A stretch of DNA of 64,000 nt from CAYNJG01 sp965216885 (lineage in GTDB: Bacteria > Planctomycetota > Planctomycetia > Pirellulales > Pirellulaceae), in the NCBI GenBank assembly GCA_965216885.1, contig OZ244209.1:1116001-1180000 (forward strand), read 5' to 3'. Shown in pieces: positions 9,772 to 18,673 of this stretch. How positions within the stretch are numbered: the stretch's first letter is position 1; each line of letters starts with the position of its first letter. A program made the position numbers and the translations under genes. The notes beneath the pieces were generated by a model. The model did not search any database and was not told where the DNA came from. It saw only the letters and a list, made by a program, of their open reading frames with translations.

Positions 9772-10557
9772 ATGACGAGTCGACTGATGATACTGTTTGC
9801 GGTGGCGATGCTGCTTGGGGCCATCCACACGCCGGCCAACGGAGAATGGGGCAGCCTGAAGGGGCAGTTCGTGTATGGCGACAAGGACACAAAGCTACCA
9901 AAGTCCATGCAGCTAAAGCCCGCCAAGGATTTGCAGATCTGCGGCAAGCAGCCACTGTTCGACGAGACGCTGGTTATCAATGAAAAGAACCGCGGCGTGG
10001 CGAACGTTGTGATGTGGGCGTTCAAGCCCGGCAAGATTCATCCTCAATACAAACAGACGGCGGACGACATTGTCCGCATCGACAACAAGCTGTGTCGGTT
10101 TGAGCCGCACGCGATTACCGTCCGCACCGGGCAGACCCTGCAAGTGGGAAATGAAGATCCCGTTGGGCACAACGCGCTGATCAATTTCCTGAAGAACACC
10201 AGCGTGAACCCTATCATTCCTGCGCACGCCAAGGTCGACTTCAAACTAACGAAATCGGAGATTATCCCCGTCAAGGTGACGTGTTCGATTCATCCGTGGA
10301 TGATGGGCGTCGTGCTGGTTCAGGATCATCCGTACATGGCGATATCCGATGAGAACGGAAAGTTCGAGTTGAAGAATCTGCCGGCGGGGAAGTTGACCTT
10401 GAAAGTTTGGCACGAGAAAGCAGGCTACATCCAGTCGGTGCAGATTGACGGGAAGGAAGAGAAATGGAAGAAGGGACGCTATCAGCTTGATGTTGCTGGT
10501 GGCAAGACAGAGGAGCACACGTATCGTCTCAACCCGGCGATCTTTGCCAAACGGTAG
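9772..10557 (+). CDS. Secreted cupredoxin-like protein
   Basis: 261 residues with a signal peptide (residues 1-24). The central part is cupredoxin-like. Likely type-1 copper ligands are H133 (PVGHN), C171, H174 and M177 in the motif CSIHPWM. A carboxypeptidase-regulatory-like beta-sandwich follows (DENGKFELKNLPAGKL, LKVWHEKAGY). The start ATG has a purine-rich upstream sequence (gaagaagag). It probably acts in the periplasm or outer compartment as a copper or electron-transfer protein. Its sequence is clearly related to the outer domain of the Ser/Thr kinase two genes downstream, which suggests the two belong to one signalling or stress system. The redox partner is unknown. Confidence 0.8.
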   Translation: MTSRLMILFAVAMLLGAIHTPANGEWGSLKGQFVYGDKDTKLPKSMQLKPAKDLQICGKQPLFDETLVINEKNRGVANVVMWAFKPGKIHPQYKQTADDIVRIDNKLCRFEPHAITVRTGQTLQVGNEDPVGHNALINFLKNTSVNPIIPAHAKVDFKLTKSEIIPVKVTCSIHPWMMGVVLVQDHPYMAISDENGKFELKNLPAGKLTLKVWHEKAGYIQSVQIDGKEEKWKKGRYQLDVAGGKTEEHTYRLNPAIFAKR

Positions 10558-10624
10558 GCGGTGTACTTCGACCACCGGGTGGTTTCGGCCGTGCCATGTG
10601 GGGAACGCACCGACTATGATGTAG

Positions 10625-10660
10625 CCAAAGGTCGTCGTGCCTGTTCGCGGCGATCTTTGG
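10625..10660 (+). terminator. Possible terminator hairpin after the cupredoxin-like gene
   Basis: ccaaaggtcgtcg and cggcgatctttgg can pair over 13 positions with two mismatches around a 10-nt loop. Only a weak T-rich stretch follows, so this could also be another kind of RNA hairpin. Confidence 0.35.
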
Positions 10661-10738
10661 TTGTCACTGGTCAACTCGCTCCCTCAGATTGTGTTGGCGG
10701 CGTGATGTCCGCCCGTACCGCGAAGCACTCTTTTCAGC

Positions 10739-11350
10739 ATGACACGAGTTCCCGATACGCGACAGACACTCATTCAGCGTATCAAGGACGATTCCGACGA
10801 TGCGGCGTGGGGAGAATTCGTCACGATCTATCGCCCCGCCGTGCTGAGATTCGTTTTGCGGCGCGGTCTGCAGCTCGCGGATGCAGAGGACGTAACGCAA
10901 CGCGTCTTTGTCTCCGTTGCCCGTTCGATGAAAGACTGGGAGGCCGACAGGTCCCGCGGCTCGTTTCGCGCGTGGTTGCTGACGGTGACACGGAATGCTG
11001 TCATTAATTGCGTGTCGCGCGAGGCCAGAAACCGATCGACCGGTGGCACCAGCACGCTGCGGCGACTGCAGGAACTTCCGGAAGTTGGTTCGCTGGAAGA
11101 GGAGTTGCAACGCGAATATCAGCGCGCCGAGTTTCGCAAGGCCGCCACCGATGTCGAATGTGAATTCGAAGCTGACACATGGCAGGCATTCTGGCGCACG
11201 GCCGTGAACAACGAAAACGTGGCCGACGTAGCCAAGGGATTGGGGAAGTCGCCCGGAAGTGTATATGCAGCCAGAAGCCGCGTGATTCGGAGAATCAGGC
11301 AACGTGTCGAACAACTGCAACGGGCGACCACCGGGCAAGCAGGGAAGTGA
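10739..11350 (+). CDS. ECF-type RNA polymerase sigma factor
   Basis: 203 residues. Sigma region 2 is seen near residues 20-85 (EFVTIYRPAVLRFVLRRG, ADAEDVTQRVFVSVAR, FRAWLLTVTRNAVI). Region 4 lies at the C-terminus with a helix-turn-helix (ENVADVAKGLGKSPGSVYAA). The stop codon is 2 nt before the start of the kinase gene, so the two are translationally coupled. ECF factors paired with Ser/Thr kinases are typical of Planctomycetes, and the kinase or its zinc-finger-like N-terminus is the likely regulator. It may control the neighbouring cupredoxin-like gene, but no promoter motif was established. Confidence 0.92.
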   Translation: MTRVPDTRQTLIQRIKDDSDDAAWGEFVTIYRPAVLRFVLRRGLQLADAEDVTQRVFVSVARSMKDWEADRSRGSFRAWLLTVTRNAVINCVSREARNRSTGGTSTLRRLQELPEVGSLEEELQREYQRAEFRKAATDVECEFEADTWQAFWRTAVNNENVADVAKGLGKSPGSVYAARSRVIRRIRQRVEQLQRATTGQAGK

Positions 11351-11352
11351 CA

Positions 11353-13485
11353 ATGCCGAAACCCGACACATGCGATGGGCAACGCGTGCAGCAATTTCTG
11401 AATGGTTCGCTGGTGGGCGAAGAGCTTGAGGATTTTGAGCGGCACCTTGACGACTGCCGCAAGTGCCAGCACGACTTGCACGAACAGTCCGCCGATGCGA
11501 CGTGGTGGAAGCAGGCTGGCGAATTCCTGTCGACGGATACTTTCGACAGGAACGCCGAGGCGTCGGGCGAGCTGGCTGGATCGGTTGGCACAAGTGATCC
11601 AAATGATTCGGGAAGTGCTGCGCGTTCCTTCGCGGCCAACGACTCCAGCTACACCATGGCCGCGGACGACAAGGATCCATTCCGAACCCGTGACGCGGCG
11701 ACTTCGGACTATTCGCAGGCCATCGGACACGACGGCCTGCAACGCGTGTTGCAGCTGCTGTCGCCCTCGGAAGACCCGCACATGCTGGGGCGCATTGGGC
11801 GCTACGAGATCGTGGGGGCGATTGGCTTTGGTGGGATGGCCATTGTGCTAAAGGGGTTCGAGCCCTCGCTCAACCGGTTTGTCGCGATCAAGGTACTGGC
11901 TCCGCACCTTGCTTCCTCGGGAATTGCACGTCGACGATTTTCCCGGGAGGCCCGAGCTGCCGCGTCGGTACTGCATCCCAACGTGATTGCGATTCACAGC
12001 GTTTCGGAGCATCGCGGAGTTCCCTACCTGGTGATGCCGTACGTCTCCGGTGGCTCGTTACAGGATCGCCTCGATGATCGCGGAGCACTGGACGTGGAAT
12101 CGGTCGTGAGGATCGGGATGCAGATTGCCGCAGGTCTGGCGGCGGCGCATGAGCAGGGATTGGTACACCGTGACATCAAGCCCGCAAACATTCTGTTGGA
12201 ACCGGAACTCGATCGCGTCGTGATCACGGATTTCGGATTGGCTCGAGCGGCCGATGACGCCAGCATCACGCAGACCGGAATTCTCGCCGGCACTCCCCAC
12301 TTCATGTCACCGGAACAGGCACGCGGCGATCGAGTGGATCACCGTAGCGACCTCTTCAGTCTGGGGAGTTTGCTGTACACGATGGCGACGGGCCGTGTGC
12401 CGTTTCTGGCGGAAACCAGCTACGGTGTTTTGCGGAGGATTACCGACCACGCGGCCCCGGACATTCACAAGTTGAACTCCCGATTGCCCGCGTGGTTGGG
12501 GGTGCTGATTCGCGGATTGCACCGAGTAGACGTTGACCAGCGGTTCCAGTCGGCCTCTGAAGTCAACACGCTGTTGTCGGCGTGTTTGGCGTCGCTACAA
12601 AATCCGGGTAAGCCGATACCGGATCGACTGCAGCCCACACGGTCGCGTCGGAATCGAATCTTCGTCGCGCTGGCAGTGCTGGTCATGGTCGGCGCAGCGT
12701 TCTGGATCAGCGACGTGAATCCATTTCAAAGCACTGCACCTGCGACCGCGACAGGCAAGCCGGACGACGAAGCAGCGATTCAGCAGCCCTTCGAATGGCC
12801 GGACGGGGCGCGACTGGTGACGATAACGGGCCGGTTTGTCTTTGAGGGTGAAGTTCCCGAGCGAAAGGTCATCCTGCCATCCCGCGATGTCAGCGTGTTC
12901 ACCGAAGAGATCCTCGATGAGGCACGCCTGGTCGATCCCGAGAATTTTGGCATCGCGAATGTATTCGTCTGGTTGGAAGGGGACGGCGAGGCGGACGTGG
13001 GCGCCGGCGGCCCACCGCAGGATGCCGAGGCGCTTCGTTTTGAAGCCGGTCGAATTATGCCGCGAGCTTTTCTGTTACGAGCGGGACAGGAGTTGCGAAT
13101 TGGAAACCGGGACGCGGTGCGGCACATTGTCGATCTTGGGGGCCAGGACGCGGTCAATATTCCGGGTGGGGAACAGGCCGTGCGCCGGCTTTCGAATACG
13201 GTTGATCCGGTTCCGGTTCGCTGTGAATTCCATCCGTGGATAAATTCCCACATGTTGGTGTTGGATCACACGTGGGCGGCCGTTTCGTCCCGCGACGGAA
13301 GTTTCCGGATTGAAGAGGTTCCCGCCGGTTCCTGGACGGTGCGACTGTGGCACGAGTCGGTGGGCAATATCGAGTACGTCATCGACCGTCGTGGATTCGC
13401 TCAGGCGTGGCCGGGCGGTAGGCACACGATCAACATGGACGTGCCGCAAGTGGAGCTGGGGGAGATGACCGTCGATCTTGACTGA
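11353..13485 (+). CDS. Membrane Ser/Thr protein kinase with zinc-finger N-terminus and cupredoxin-like outer domain
   Basis: 710 residues from the ATG at 11353; a longer frame would overlap the sigma gene. Residues 5-45 carry an anti-sigma-like zinc motif (H-x3-C-x2-C in HLDDCRKC). The kinase domain starts near residue 150 with a glycine loop (GAIGFGGMA), ATP lysine K180, HRDIKPAN at 272-279 (catalytic D274) and DFG at 293. A single transmembrane segment lies near residues 436-456. The C-terminal part (about 475-710) is homologous to the protein at 9772-10557, sharing IGNRD, RCEFHPWI, EVPAGSWTVRLWHES and GGRHTIN. Ligand-like H591, C624 and H627 are kept, but the axial Met is Ile630. Kinase activity seems intact. 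The signal sensed outside is unknown. Confidence 0.88.
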   Translation: MPKPDTCDGQRVQQFLNGSLVGEELEDFERHLDDCRKCQHDLHEQSADATWWKQAGEFLSTDTFDRNAEASGELAGSVGTSDPNDSGSAARSFAANDSSYTMAADDKDPFRTRDAATSDYSQAIGHDGLQRVLQLLSPSEDPHMLGRIGRYEIVGAIGFGGMAIVLKGFEPSLNRFVAIKVLAPHLASSGIARRRFSREARAAASVLHPNVIAIHSVSEHRGVPYLVMPYVSGGSLQDRLDDRGALDVESVVRIGMQIAAGLAAAHEQGLVHRDIKPANILLEPELDRVVITDFGLARAADDASITQTGILAGTPHFMSPEQARGDRVDHRSDLFSLGSLLYTMATGRVPFLAETSYGVLRRITDHAAPDIHKLNSRLPAWLGVLIRGLHRVDVDQRFQSASEVNTLLSACLASLQNPGKPIPDRLQPTRSRRNRIFVALAVLVMVGAAFWISDVNPFQSTAPATATGKPDDEAAIQQPFEWPDGARLVTITGRFVFEGEVPERKVILPSRDVSVFTEEILDEARLVDPENFGIANVFVWLEGDGEADVGAGGPPQDAEALRFEAGRIMPRAFLLRAGQELRIGNRDAVRHIVDLGGQDAVNIPGGEQAVRRLSNTVDPVPVRCEFHPWINSHMLVLDHTWAAVSSRDGSFRIEEVPAGSWTVRLWHESVGNIEYVIDRRGFAQAWPGGRHTINMDVPQVELGEMTVDLD

Positions 13486-13490
13486 CAGGT

Positions 13491-13514
13491 CCGCGGTCCT
13501 GCGGCTGCCCGCGG
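13491..13514 (+). terminator. Weak hairpin after the kinase gene
   Basis: Two copies of ccgcgg separated by 12 nt can form a 6-bp stem, followed by gtgtgtttatt. It is a candidate terminator only. Confidence 0.25.
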
Positions 13515-13701
13515 GTGTGTTTATTGCCTCTTACGAGGTTGCGGCGACTACGGATCCCGGGTCTGGCCGGCGGGAATTGCTGTCGGGAAACCGCGTGCAG
13601 AAAACGGCGATCTCTCATCGTTGCTTAATGTCTGCGGCGACATAATTGATGTCCGTCGCTTTGTGACCGATGTTGCTTGATTCCCTTTCTGTACGGCACC
13701 G

Positions 13702-14661
13702 ATGATAACTTCCCAAAAAGGGCGCCAGCTGTGCGTCTTGCTGATTGCACTTTTCTGCACGCCAATATGTCGGGGCGACATGATCGTCTCGGACATCGTG
13801 GTCTCGGGCACGTTGGGCTTCAGTGAAACCGATAGCTTTTTCTTTGGTGACGACGCCTATCAGGATGGGGAATTCACCGCTCGAGTCGGCGGGGCGGACA
13901 TGACGTTTGGCTACACCGACGACCTGGCGGATACGGCCGACGTCATTGCCGCGACCCTCACGCATCATGGTAATGGCGGCGGTGTCGGTGGCGGGCTAAC
14001 CGGCGACGGTTTTGGCGGGGAAGCTCACGCCAGGGCGGAGGCGGTTTTTGAGCCCGCGTTTGATGTTCCTGACGTCGATTTGCGGGCCGCCATTGACCTT
14101 GACGGAACCTTCAACTCGACGTCCTTGTCGTTCGCAAACAGCTCGCCAACGCAAGCCTACCGGGTCGACTTGATCCTTGAGTATTCGCATGCCGTTTTCG
14201 CGGCCTCCATGGGGCCTGCGGGGGCGATGATGGACTCGGATCTGGATTTGACGATTCACACCGCCGTGCCACAGGTTTTCGAATCGGAAATTCGGTCGGA
14301 CACTGATTTCGGCAATGAGGAGAACGATTTGCCGATTGCCGGGTTTGGCGGCTATTTGGAACGGTCCGGGATCCTCCCGTTTTCGTTCACGTTGGCTCCC
14401 AGCCAGACCATTGAGGTCGACATTGATTACACATTACGAGCGGAAATCTACGAATGCGTCTGCGGAGGCGGTGCCGGCTTGGTTGAATCAGGCATCTTCG
14501 ACGTCAACGACAATTTTGTCTCGGACAATCGGTTTTTCCTGTCTGTCGACAACATTGTCGCCGTTCCGGAACCGGGAGCCGCGTTGTTCCTGATTTGGCT
14601 GTCGGTTGGAATGGCATTTCAGAAATGGGTACGTCGACGATGCGCGGCACTCGCGCAGTAG
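13702..14661 (+). CDS. PEP-CTERM sorted exported protein
   Basis: 319 residues with a hydrophobic signal peptide at residues 8-25. A long polar, beta-rich body has many Asp and Gly residues and no recognised enzyme domain. The C-terminus has the PEP-CTERM signature: VPEPGAALFLIW followed by a hydrophobic stretch and the basic tail WVRRR. Such proteins are exported and processed by an exosortase, and are often linked with exopolysaccharide or biofilm. It is convergent with the metallo-beta-lactamase gene, only 3 bp away. No function can be assigned to the body. Confidence 0.8.
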   Translation: MITSQKGRQLCVLLIALFCTPICRGDMIVSDIVVSGTLGFSETDSFFFGDDAYQDGEFTARVGGADMTFGYTDDLADTADVIAATLTHHGNGGGVGGGLTGDGFGGEAHARAEAVFEPAFDVPDVDLRAAIDLDGTFNSTSLSFANSSPTQAYRVDLILEYSHAVFAASMGPAGAMMDSDLDLTIHTAVPQVFESEIRSDTDFGNEENDLPIAGFGGYLERSGILPFSFTLAPSQTIEVDIDYTLRAEIYECVCGGGAGLVESGIFDVNDNFVSDNRFFLSVDNIVAVPEPGAALFLIWLSVGMAFQKWVRRRCAALAQ

Positions 14662-14664
14662 TCG

Positions 14665-15615
14665 TCATGCCGATGCGGCGAGAAACTTGTCGTCTGTTTC
14701 TGTGGCGCGACCATTGTCGACAAGGTATTCAAGGTGCGAGTTGGCTTCTGCGCAGCCCAGCATGATGTGGAAGTCCGCCAGGTCACCAAACAGTGCCAGA
14801 GCGACCTGGTACACGGACTTCGGTTCGTGTGAAATTGCGGCAAGCGTCTTGTCGAGGCGTTCGACGTGGTGTTCCCGAAGCTCGTCGCATCGTGTGGCGA
14901 GTCCATCAAAACGGCTGCCGTGGCCAGGATAGAGCACGATTTCATCACCCAGTGGGTGCACTTTCTGCAGCGAGTTCAGGAAATGTGTCAGCATGCCCCG
15001 ACTGCGCATGTCGCCGGCGCCCACATTAGGAGAGATGGCGCGCAAAACGTGGTCGCCGGTGAAGAGTGCTTCGTCACCCAGCTTCAGGCAAACCGAGCCC
15101 ATGGTGTGGCCGGGTGTGTGGATTACGGCGATCGGCCCGTGCTCCGTTTCGATTGCGTCGCCGTCCTGCAGTGCAATGGGCGATTCGCAGGCCTCCAGCG
15201 TCCATTGAGGCATCTTCGACGTTGAGTCGGGGGATGCGGGCGCCGGTGGGGCCTGCCATTTCTCAAGGCGTTGTGACACCAGTTCGCCGAAGCGTTTGCC
15301 GCTGGGGTCGATGTCCACGAGGCTTCTGGTTTCCAGTTCGTGGATGTAGACCTCCGCACCCCCGTCGCGCTGAATTCGCCACGCACTGCCGATGTGGTCG
15401 ATGTGCTTGTGGGTCAAGATGACTCGGCGAACATCGGCCGTCGTCAGTCCCTGATTGGCGAGGCCCTCGCTGAGTTGAGCGAAAGCCTTGTCGGTCGCAA
15501 CGCCCGTGTCGATGAGCGTGATCGGATCCGACTTGATGAGGTAGACGCTGTTGCGGCCCTCGAAGAATGGATTCGGAACCGGGATGCGATGGATGTAGTC
15601 GATATTGCGTGCCAT
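14665..15615 (-). CDS. Metallo-beta-lactamase-fold hydrolase
   Basis: 316 residues with the metal-binding motif THKHIDHIG (HxHxDH) near residues 69-77. A further histidine lies in HTPGHTMGSV, the bridging aspartate in FTGDHVL and a late histidine in YPGHGSRF, so the dinuclear metal site looks complete. The layout resembles glyoxalase II-like hydrolases with a C-terminal helical domain (LALFGDLADFHIMLGCAEA). The substrate is unknown, perhaps a thioester or lactone. It is the last gene of a probable four-gene minus-strand operon (18311 to 14665) with gaps of 39-59 bp. Confidence 0.85.
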   Translation of the reverse strand: MARNIDYIHRIPVPNPFFEGRNSVYLIKSDPITLIDTGVATDKAFAQLSEGLANQGLTTADVRRVILTHKHIDHIGSAWRIQRDGGAEVYIHELETRSLVDIDPSGKRFGELVSQRLEKWQAPPAPASPDSTSKMPQWTLEACESPIALQDGDAIETEHGPIAVIHTPGHTMGSVCLKLGDEALFTGDHVLRAISPNVGAGDMRSRGMLTHFLNSLQKVHPLGDEIVLYPGHGSRFDGLATRCDELREHHVERLDKTLAAISHEPKSVYQVALALFGDLADFHIMLGCAEANSHLEYLVDNGRATETDDKFLAASA

Positions 15616-15666
15616 GAATGCCCCTGCTGTTTCAGAGGCATCATAGTCATCCGCCCGGCAGTTGGA

Positions 15667-16116
15667 CTACCTTGCCGAAGTTTCGGCTTGCTGTTTCGGC
15701 AGGTGGTCACCCTTCCGGTACTGAATCCACGGATTATCCGAGGTCAACGTTACGTTGGCGGGAGATTCCGTTGTCGTATTCGGGGGGGCGGGCTGTTTGC
15801 CGCCTGCGTCCGTGGCGTTCAACGGCTTTGGTACCAGTCCCGGTATGAGACCCGGCACGGTTTCGTTGCCCGAAATGATTCTTGTTTCGGCAGTGCTGAG
15901 CGATCCAGGCGCCGGAGCGGGTGGCTGTCGGCGATTACCGACCGCAGAACGTTCTGCCAGCAGGAATTCCTGTTCGGTCTCAGCGTCCTCCAGGCGATCC
16001 GCGTACACGTACCACGCGCACCATGCGTACATGAGCCCGATTCCGAAGAACGTTGCAAACATGGACGCCCACAAGAGCGGCGCCTGATTCAGGAAGAAGA
16101 TGATGGTGTTCTGCAT
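15667..16116 (-). CDS. Small membrane protein, function unknown
   Basis: 149 residues. One membrane segment near residues 4-38 (APLLWASMFATFFGIGLMYA) is followed by a charged stretch (DRLEDAETEQEFLLAE) and a Pro/Thr/Asn-rich tail. No family is recognised. It lies 59 bp downstream of the 60-residue membrane protein and 51 bp upstream of the metallo-hydrolase. The close spacing and shared strand suggest co-expression with the PDZ protein. Confidence 0.6.
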   Translation of the reverse strand: MQNTIIFFLNQAPLLWASMFATFFGIGLMYAWCAWYVYADRLEDAETEQEFLLAERSAVGNRRQPPAPAPGSLSTAETRIISGNETVPGLIPGLVPKPLNATDAGGKQPAPPNTTTESPANVTLTSDNPWIQYRKGDHLPKQQAETSAR

Positions 16117-16175
16117 GTGGCCCTCCAGCGTACGCTGTTTGGTTGCCTGGTCCTTGGTTGTCTCGCCCCGGCTAT

Positions 16176-16358
16176 CTAACCGTTAAGGCGTCTGATTTCG
16201 TTTCGTAGGTTCTCGTTCTGACGTTCGGCGGCTAGCGCTCGTGCCGGGTAATGTCCCCAAAGCAGCCTGCCAAATGCGGCCCCAAGCATGAGAGACACAA
16301 CGGCAATGGACAGCGAGACTGGTAGAACTTGCGATAGGTAGTAGGTAGTGGGAGTCAT
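16176..16358 (-). CDS. Very small membrane protein (60 residues)
   Basis: A single hydrophobic helix (residues 9-32, LSQVLPVSLSIAVVSLMLGA) is followed by a basic/charged helix ending in ERQNENLRNEIRRLNG, which looks like a short coiled coil. No family is recognised. It is accepted as a gene because it sits with regular spacing between two co-directional membrane-protein genes and is a plausible membrane-anchored coiled coil. Confidence 0.55.
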   Translation of the reverse strand: MTPTTYYLSQVLPVSLSIAVVSLMLGAAFGRLLWGHYPARALAAERQNENLRNEIRRLNG

Positions 16359-16370
16359 AATATTTCGCTC

Positions 16371-16420
16371 GTTCGATTACTGATTCCTGGTGTTCGATTA
16401 CTGATTCCTGGTGTTCGATT
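16371..16420. repeat. 21-bp direct repeat at the stop codon of the PDZ gene
   Basis: The unit beginning gttcgattactgattcctgg starts at 16371 and 16392, and a partial copy starts at 16413. The duplication carries a second copy of the codons for NTRNQ plus stop of the PDZ protein. Confidence 0.9.
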
Positions 16421-18311
16421 TGCTGGTGATTGGGGCTCGCACGGGCGGCAGCGGTGCGGATGCGCTCTGCAGCTTCACCGATTTACGAAGCAACTCGCCC
16501 TTTCGCATGACCCAAACAGGGACTTGGTCCCCTCCCGCTTTTTCCATGACGGCGCGACTGAGGTCTTCGAAAGAAGAGACATTGCGAATTCCGAAACGGA
16601 CGATGGAGTCGCCTACCCGAATGTCGGCATTGGCCGCGGCGCTACCGGGGGCAACGACCCTGACGAGTGGGTCGTTGGGGTTGTTGGAGAGATAGACGCC
16701 AAATCGCGGTCGGGGACCCTGCGGAGCCGAGTCTGCGTCGGTGGCAGACGCCGTCGCCGGAGTCGTTTTCGTTGCGGGCGTTGAATTAGCTTCTACTGTT
16801 GCATTGGCTTCTGGCGTCAAATTGGCTTGTGGCGACTCAATCGTCGGCAGTTCGTCGTCAGTATGCTCCAAGTCAGCTTGCTCCAACTGGGTTGGCGTCT
16901 GAATTGCGTCCGCAGCGGGCAGTGGCTGAGTTGCATCCTCGAGTGGCGCGGTCTCCGTGACCTCGATCGAACCATCCTCGGTAACTACAAGGGTTGTGTT
17001 CGACGGAATTTCTCCGTCTGCGTTAGCATCCCCGGTCACCTCTGTATCTGTGTTTATGTCCACTTCCGGGTTCGTAGCGGAGAGCGTCGTTTCATCAGCG
17101 GGTTCGAAGGAGGAAGCGTCTGAAACCGATTCCAGAGTAGCAAGCGACTCATCGTCCGAGGGTTGCAAGCCCAGCGGTTCGACCGCGTTGCTGGCTTCCT
17201 GGTCCTCCGTCGCTTCTTCGTTCGTTGATGTAGCCTGATTCAATAATTGCGTTGCGTCGTTGTTTTCTACGATGGCCGGCGGAATCTCCGACGCCAATGA
17301 ATTCTCGTTCGAATCGGGATCTTGGGTTTCGTCGAGACCATTCGTTAGCGCGGTTGTCTTGGGGGCCGCGTTTGGATCCGCATTAGGTTCCGCGGCAGTG
17401 TCAGGGTCGCCGGGAATTTCGGTCGCTGAATCGGCAACTTCCTCGTAATCCCAGGATGCGATGTCCGTGTCGTCAGTGGGCTCATTCAGCGAGAGCGGGT
17501 TTGCGGGGGCATCGATAGTGGGAAGCTCGTTACCGATGGACGTTACGGTATCCTCGGAGATAGATTGCTCGGTAGTCGCGTCGTCGACGGCGGGGCTGCT
17601 GATGGTTTCGGGCGCGTCTTCACTGCCGTCTCCGGCGAGGAGTTCCGGGGACTCCTCTTGATCGCTGTCGGATAAGGGATTCAGCAACTCGGATTCGTCG
17701 TCGGACGTGAGGTCTTCAACGTCTACGGTGTAGTCGGGGTTGGTATCGGCAGCGAGCTCGTCGGCAGGCTCGAGGGGTTCGTCAAGCGTCTCTGGGGCTG
17801 TTCCGGGTTCCCCGATCGCGTCCATGAATCGACTGGTTTCGTCCGGGTTGTCGTGAGATTCCAGCGTGTCGAGCTGCGCGACGGTCGCCGGATCGGCTTC
17901 GTCATCGGACGCCGCGAGCGCGTCCAGCGGAGTTGCAGGTGTTTCGTTGGGGGCGTCAGAAGCCGTATCGGTGGCTGAAATTTCGTTGGCAAGAGCGTCG
18001 TGATCGACGTGTTGCTCGGTGGTTGAATTAGCGCTGTCGCTTGGTGGTTGCTCGAAGACCAGACGTCCTGTGGGAATCGTCGACAGGACGATTTCTCGTA
18101 CCTTCGTTTCCATTTCGGCGGTTTGAACACCGGAAACAACACCATCCAGGTGATCAAACTTGATCTGCACGTCATCCAGTCCGGCTTCGTTGAGCGCGCT
18201 CTGAGCCGTCGTTGTCAGTTGATTCTCAATCGGGCCGCGCAACGTGCTCCAACTGACCCACGAGAAGCCGAGGAAGGCTGCGGTTCCAAGTAGCACCACA
18301 AATGGCTTCAT
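16398..18311 (-). CDS. Membrane-anchored acidic protein with C-terminal PDZ domain
   Basis: 637 residues from the ATG at 18311, chosen because an N-terminal membrane anchor follows at once (FVVLLGTAAFLGFSWVSW). Residues about 30-110 form a small alpha/beta region. The long middle (about 120-530) is very rich in Asp, Glu, Ala, Thr and Ser and is probably disordered. The C-terminal 90 residues are a PDZ domain (RFGVYLSNNPNDPLVRVV, AAANADIRVGDSIVRFG). No protease domain is present, so it is more likely a scaffold or adaptor outside the cytoplasmic membrane than a DegP-type protease. It is the first gene of the membrane operon. Confidence 0.75.
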   Translation of the reverse strand: MKPFVVLLGTAAFLGFSWVSWSTLRGPIENQLTTTAQSALNEAGLDDVQIKFDHLDGVVSGVQTAEMETKVREIVLSTIPTGRLVFEQPPSDSANSTTEQHVDHDALANEISATDTASDAPNETPATPLDALAASDDEADPATVAQLDTLESHDNPDETSRFMDAIGEPGTAPETLDEPLEPADELAADTNPDYTVDVEDLTSDDESELLNPLSDSDQEESPELLAGDGSEDAPETISSPAVDDATTEQSISEDTVTSIGNELPTIDAPANPLSLNEPTDDTDIASWDYEEVADSATEIPGDPDTAAEPNADPNAAPKTTALTNGLDETQDPDSNENSLASEIPPAIVENNDATQLLNQATSTNEEATEDQEASNAVEPLGLQPSDDESLATLESVSDASSFEPADETTLSATNPEVDINTDTEVTGDANADGEIPSNTTLVVTEDGSIEVTETAPLEDATQPLPAADAIQTPTQLEQADLEHTDDELPTIESPQANLTPEANATVEANSTPATKTTPATASATDADSAPQGPRPRFGVYLSNNPNDPLVRVVAPGSAAANADIRVGDSIVRFGIRNVSSFEDLSRAVMEKAGGDQVPVWVMRKGELLRKSVKLQSASAPLPPVRAPITSKSNTRNQ

Positions 18312-18673
18312 GGCTGTTCTCCACGTGATCTTGTTACGTTTATTCGAGTTGTGACGGCGAAGCGTTCTGGTTCGCCACGTCCGAGGCGCTGCCGTGCCAC
18401 CATCGTCGGATTCGCAATGCCCGCGATAGGACAACGAAATGTAGGGTTCGTGCACTTCGTGATGATACGGCAATATTACTGTAGCTGCGCCGTTATGGTG
18501 ATCGTCCCGACAATGCAACAGTTCACGGTCCTCGAGAGGGGGCTGTCTATATCCCCCGCGGCGTAATCCGTGACACCCGCGGATTCGGAACTTTCCGCCC
18601 TGAATTGTTGGTGTTGGCTGGCAGTTGAGCTGTGTGGAACACGCCCAGCCGGAGATAGACGCGATGGCGGTCG
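18312..18673. other. Non-coding gap between PDZ gene and sulfatase
   Basis: 362 bp between the start of the PDZ gene and the end of the upstream sulfatase. The PDZ frame stays open across it, but the translation there is Arg/Gly-rich and without domain character. It probably holds the promoter of the membrane operon. No specific motif is recognised. Confidence 0.5.

Noticed and set aside
15340..16179. 279-codon plus-strand frame opposite the metallo-hydrolase operon
   Set aside because: It is antisense to three minus-strand genes with recognisable features and has no domain of its own.
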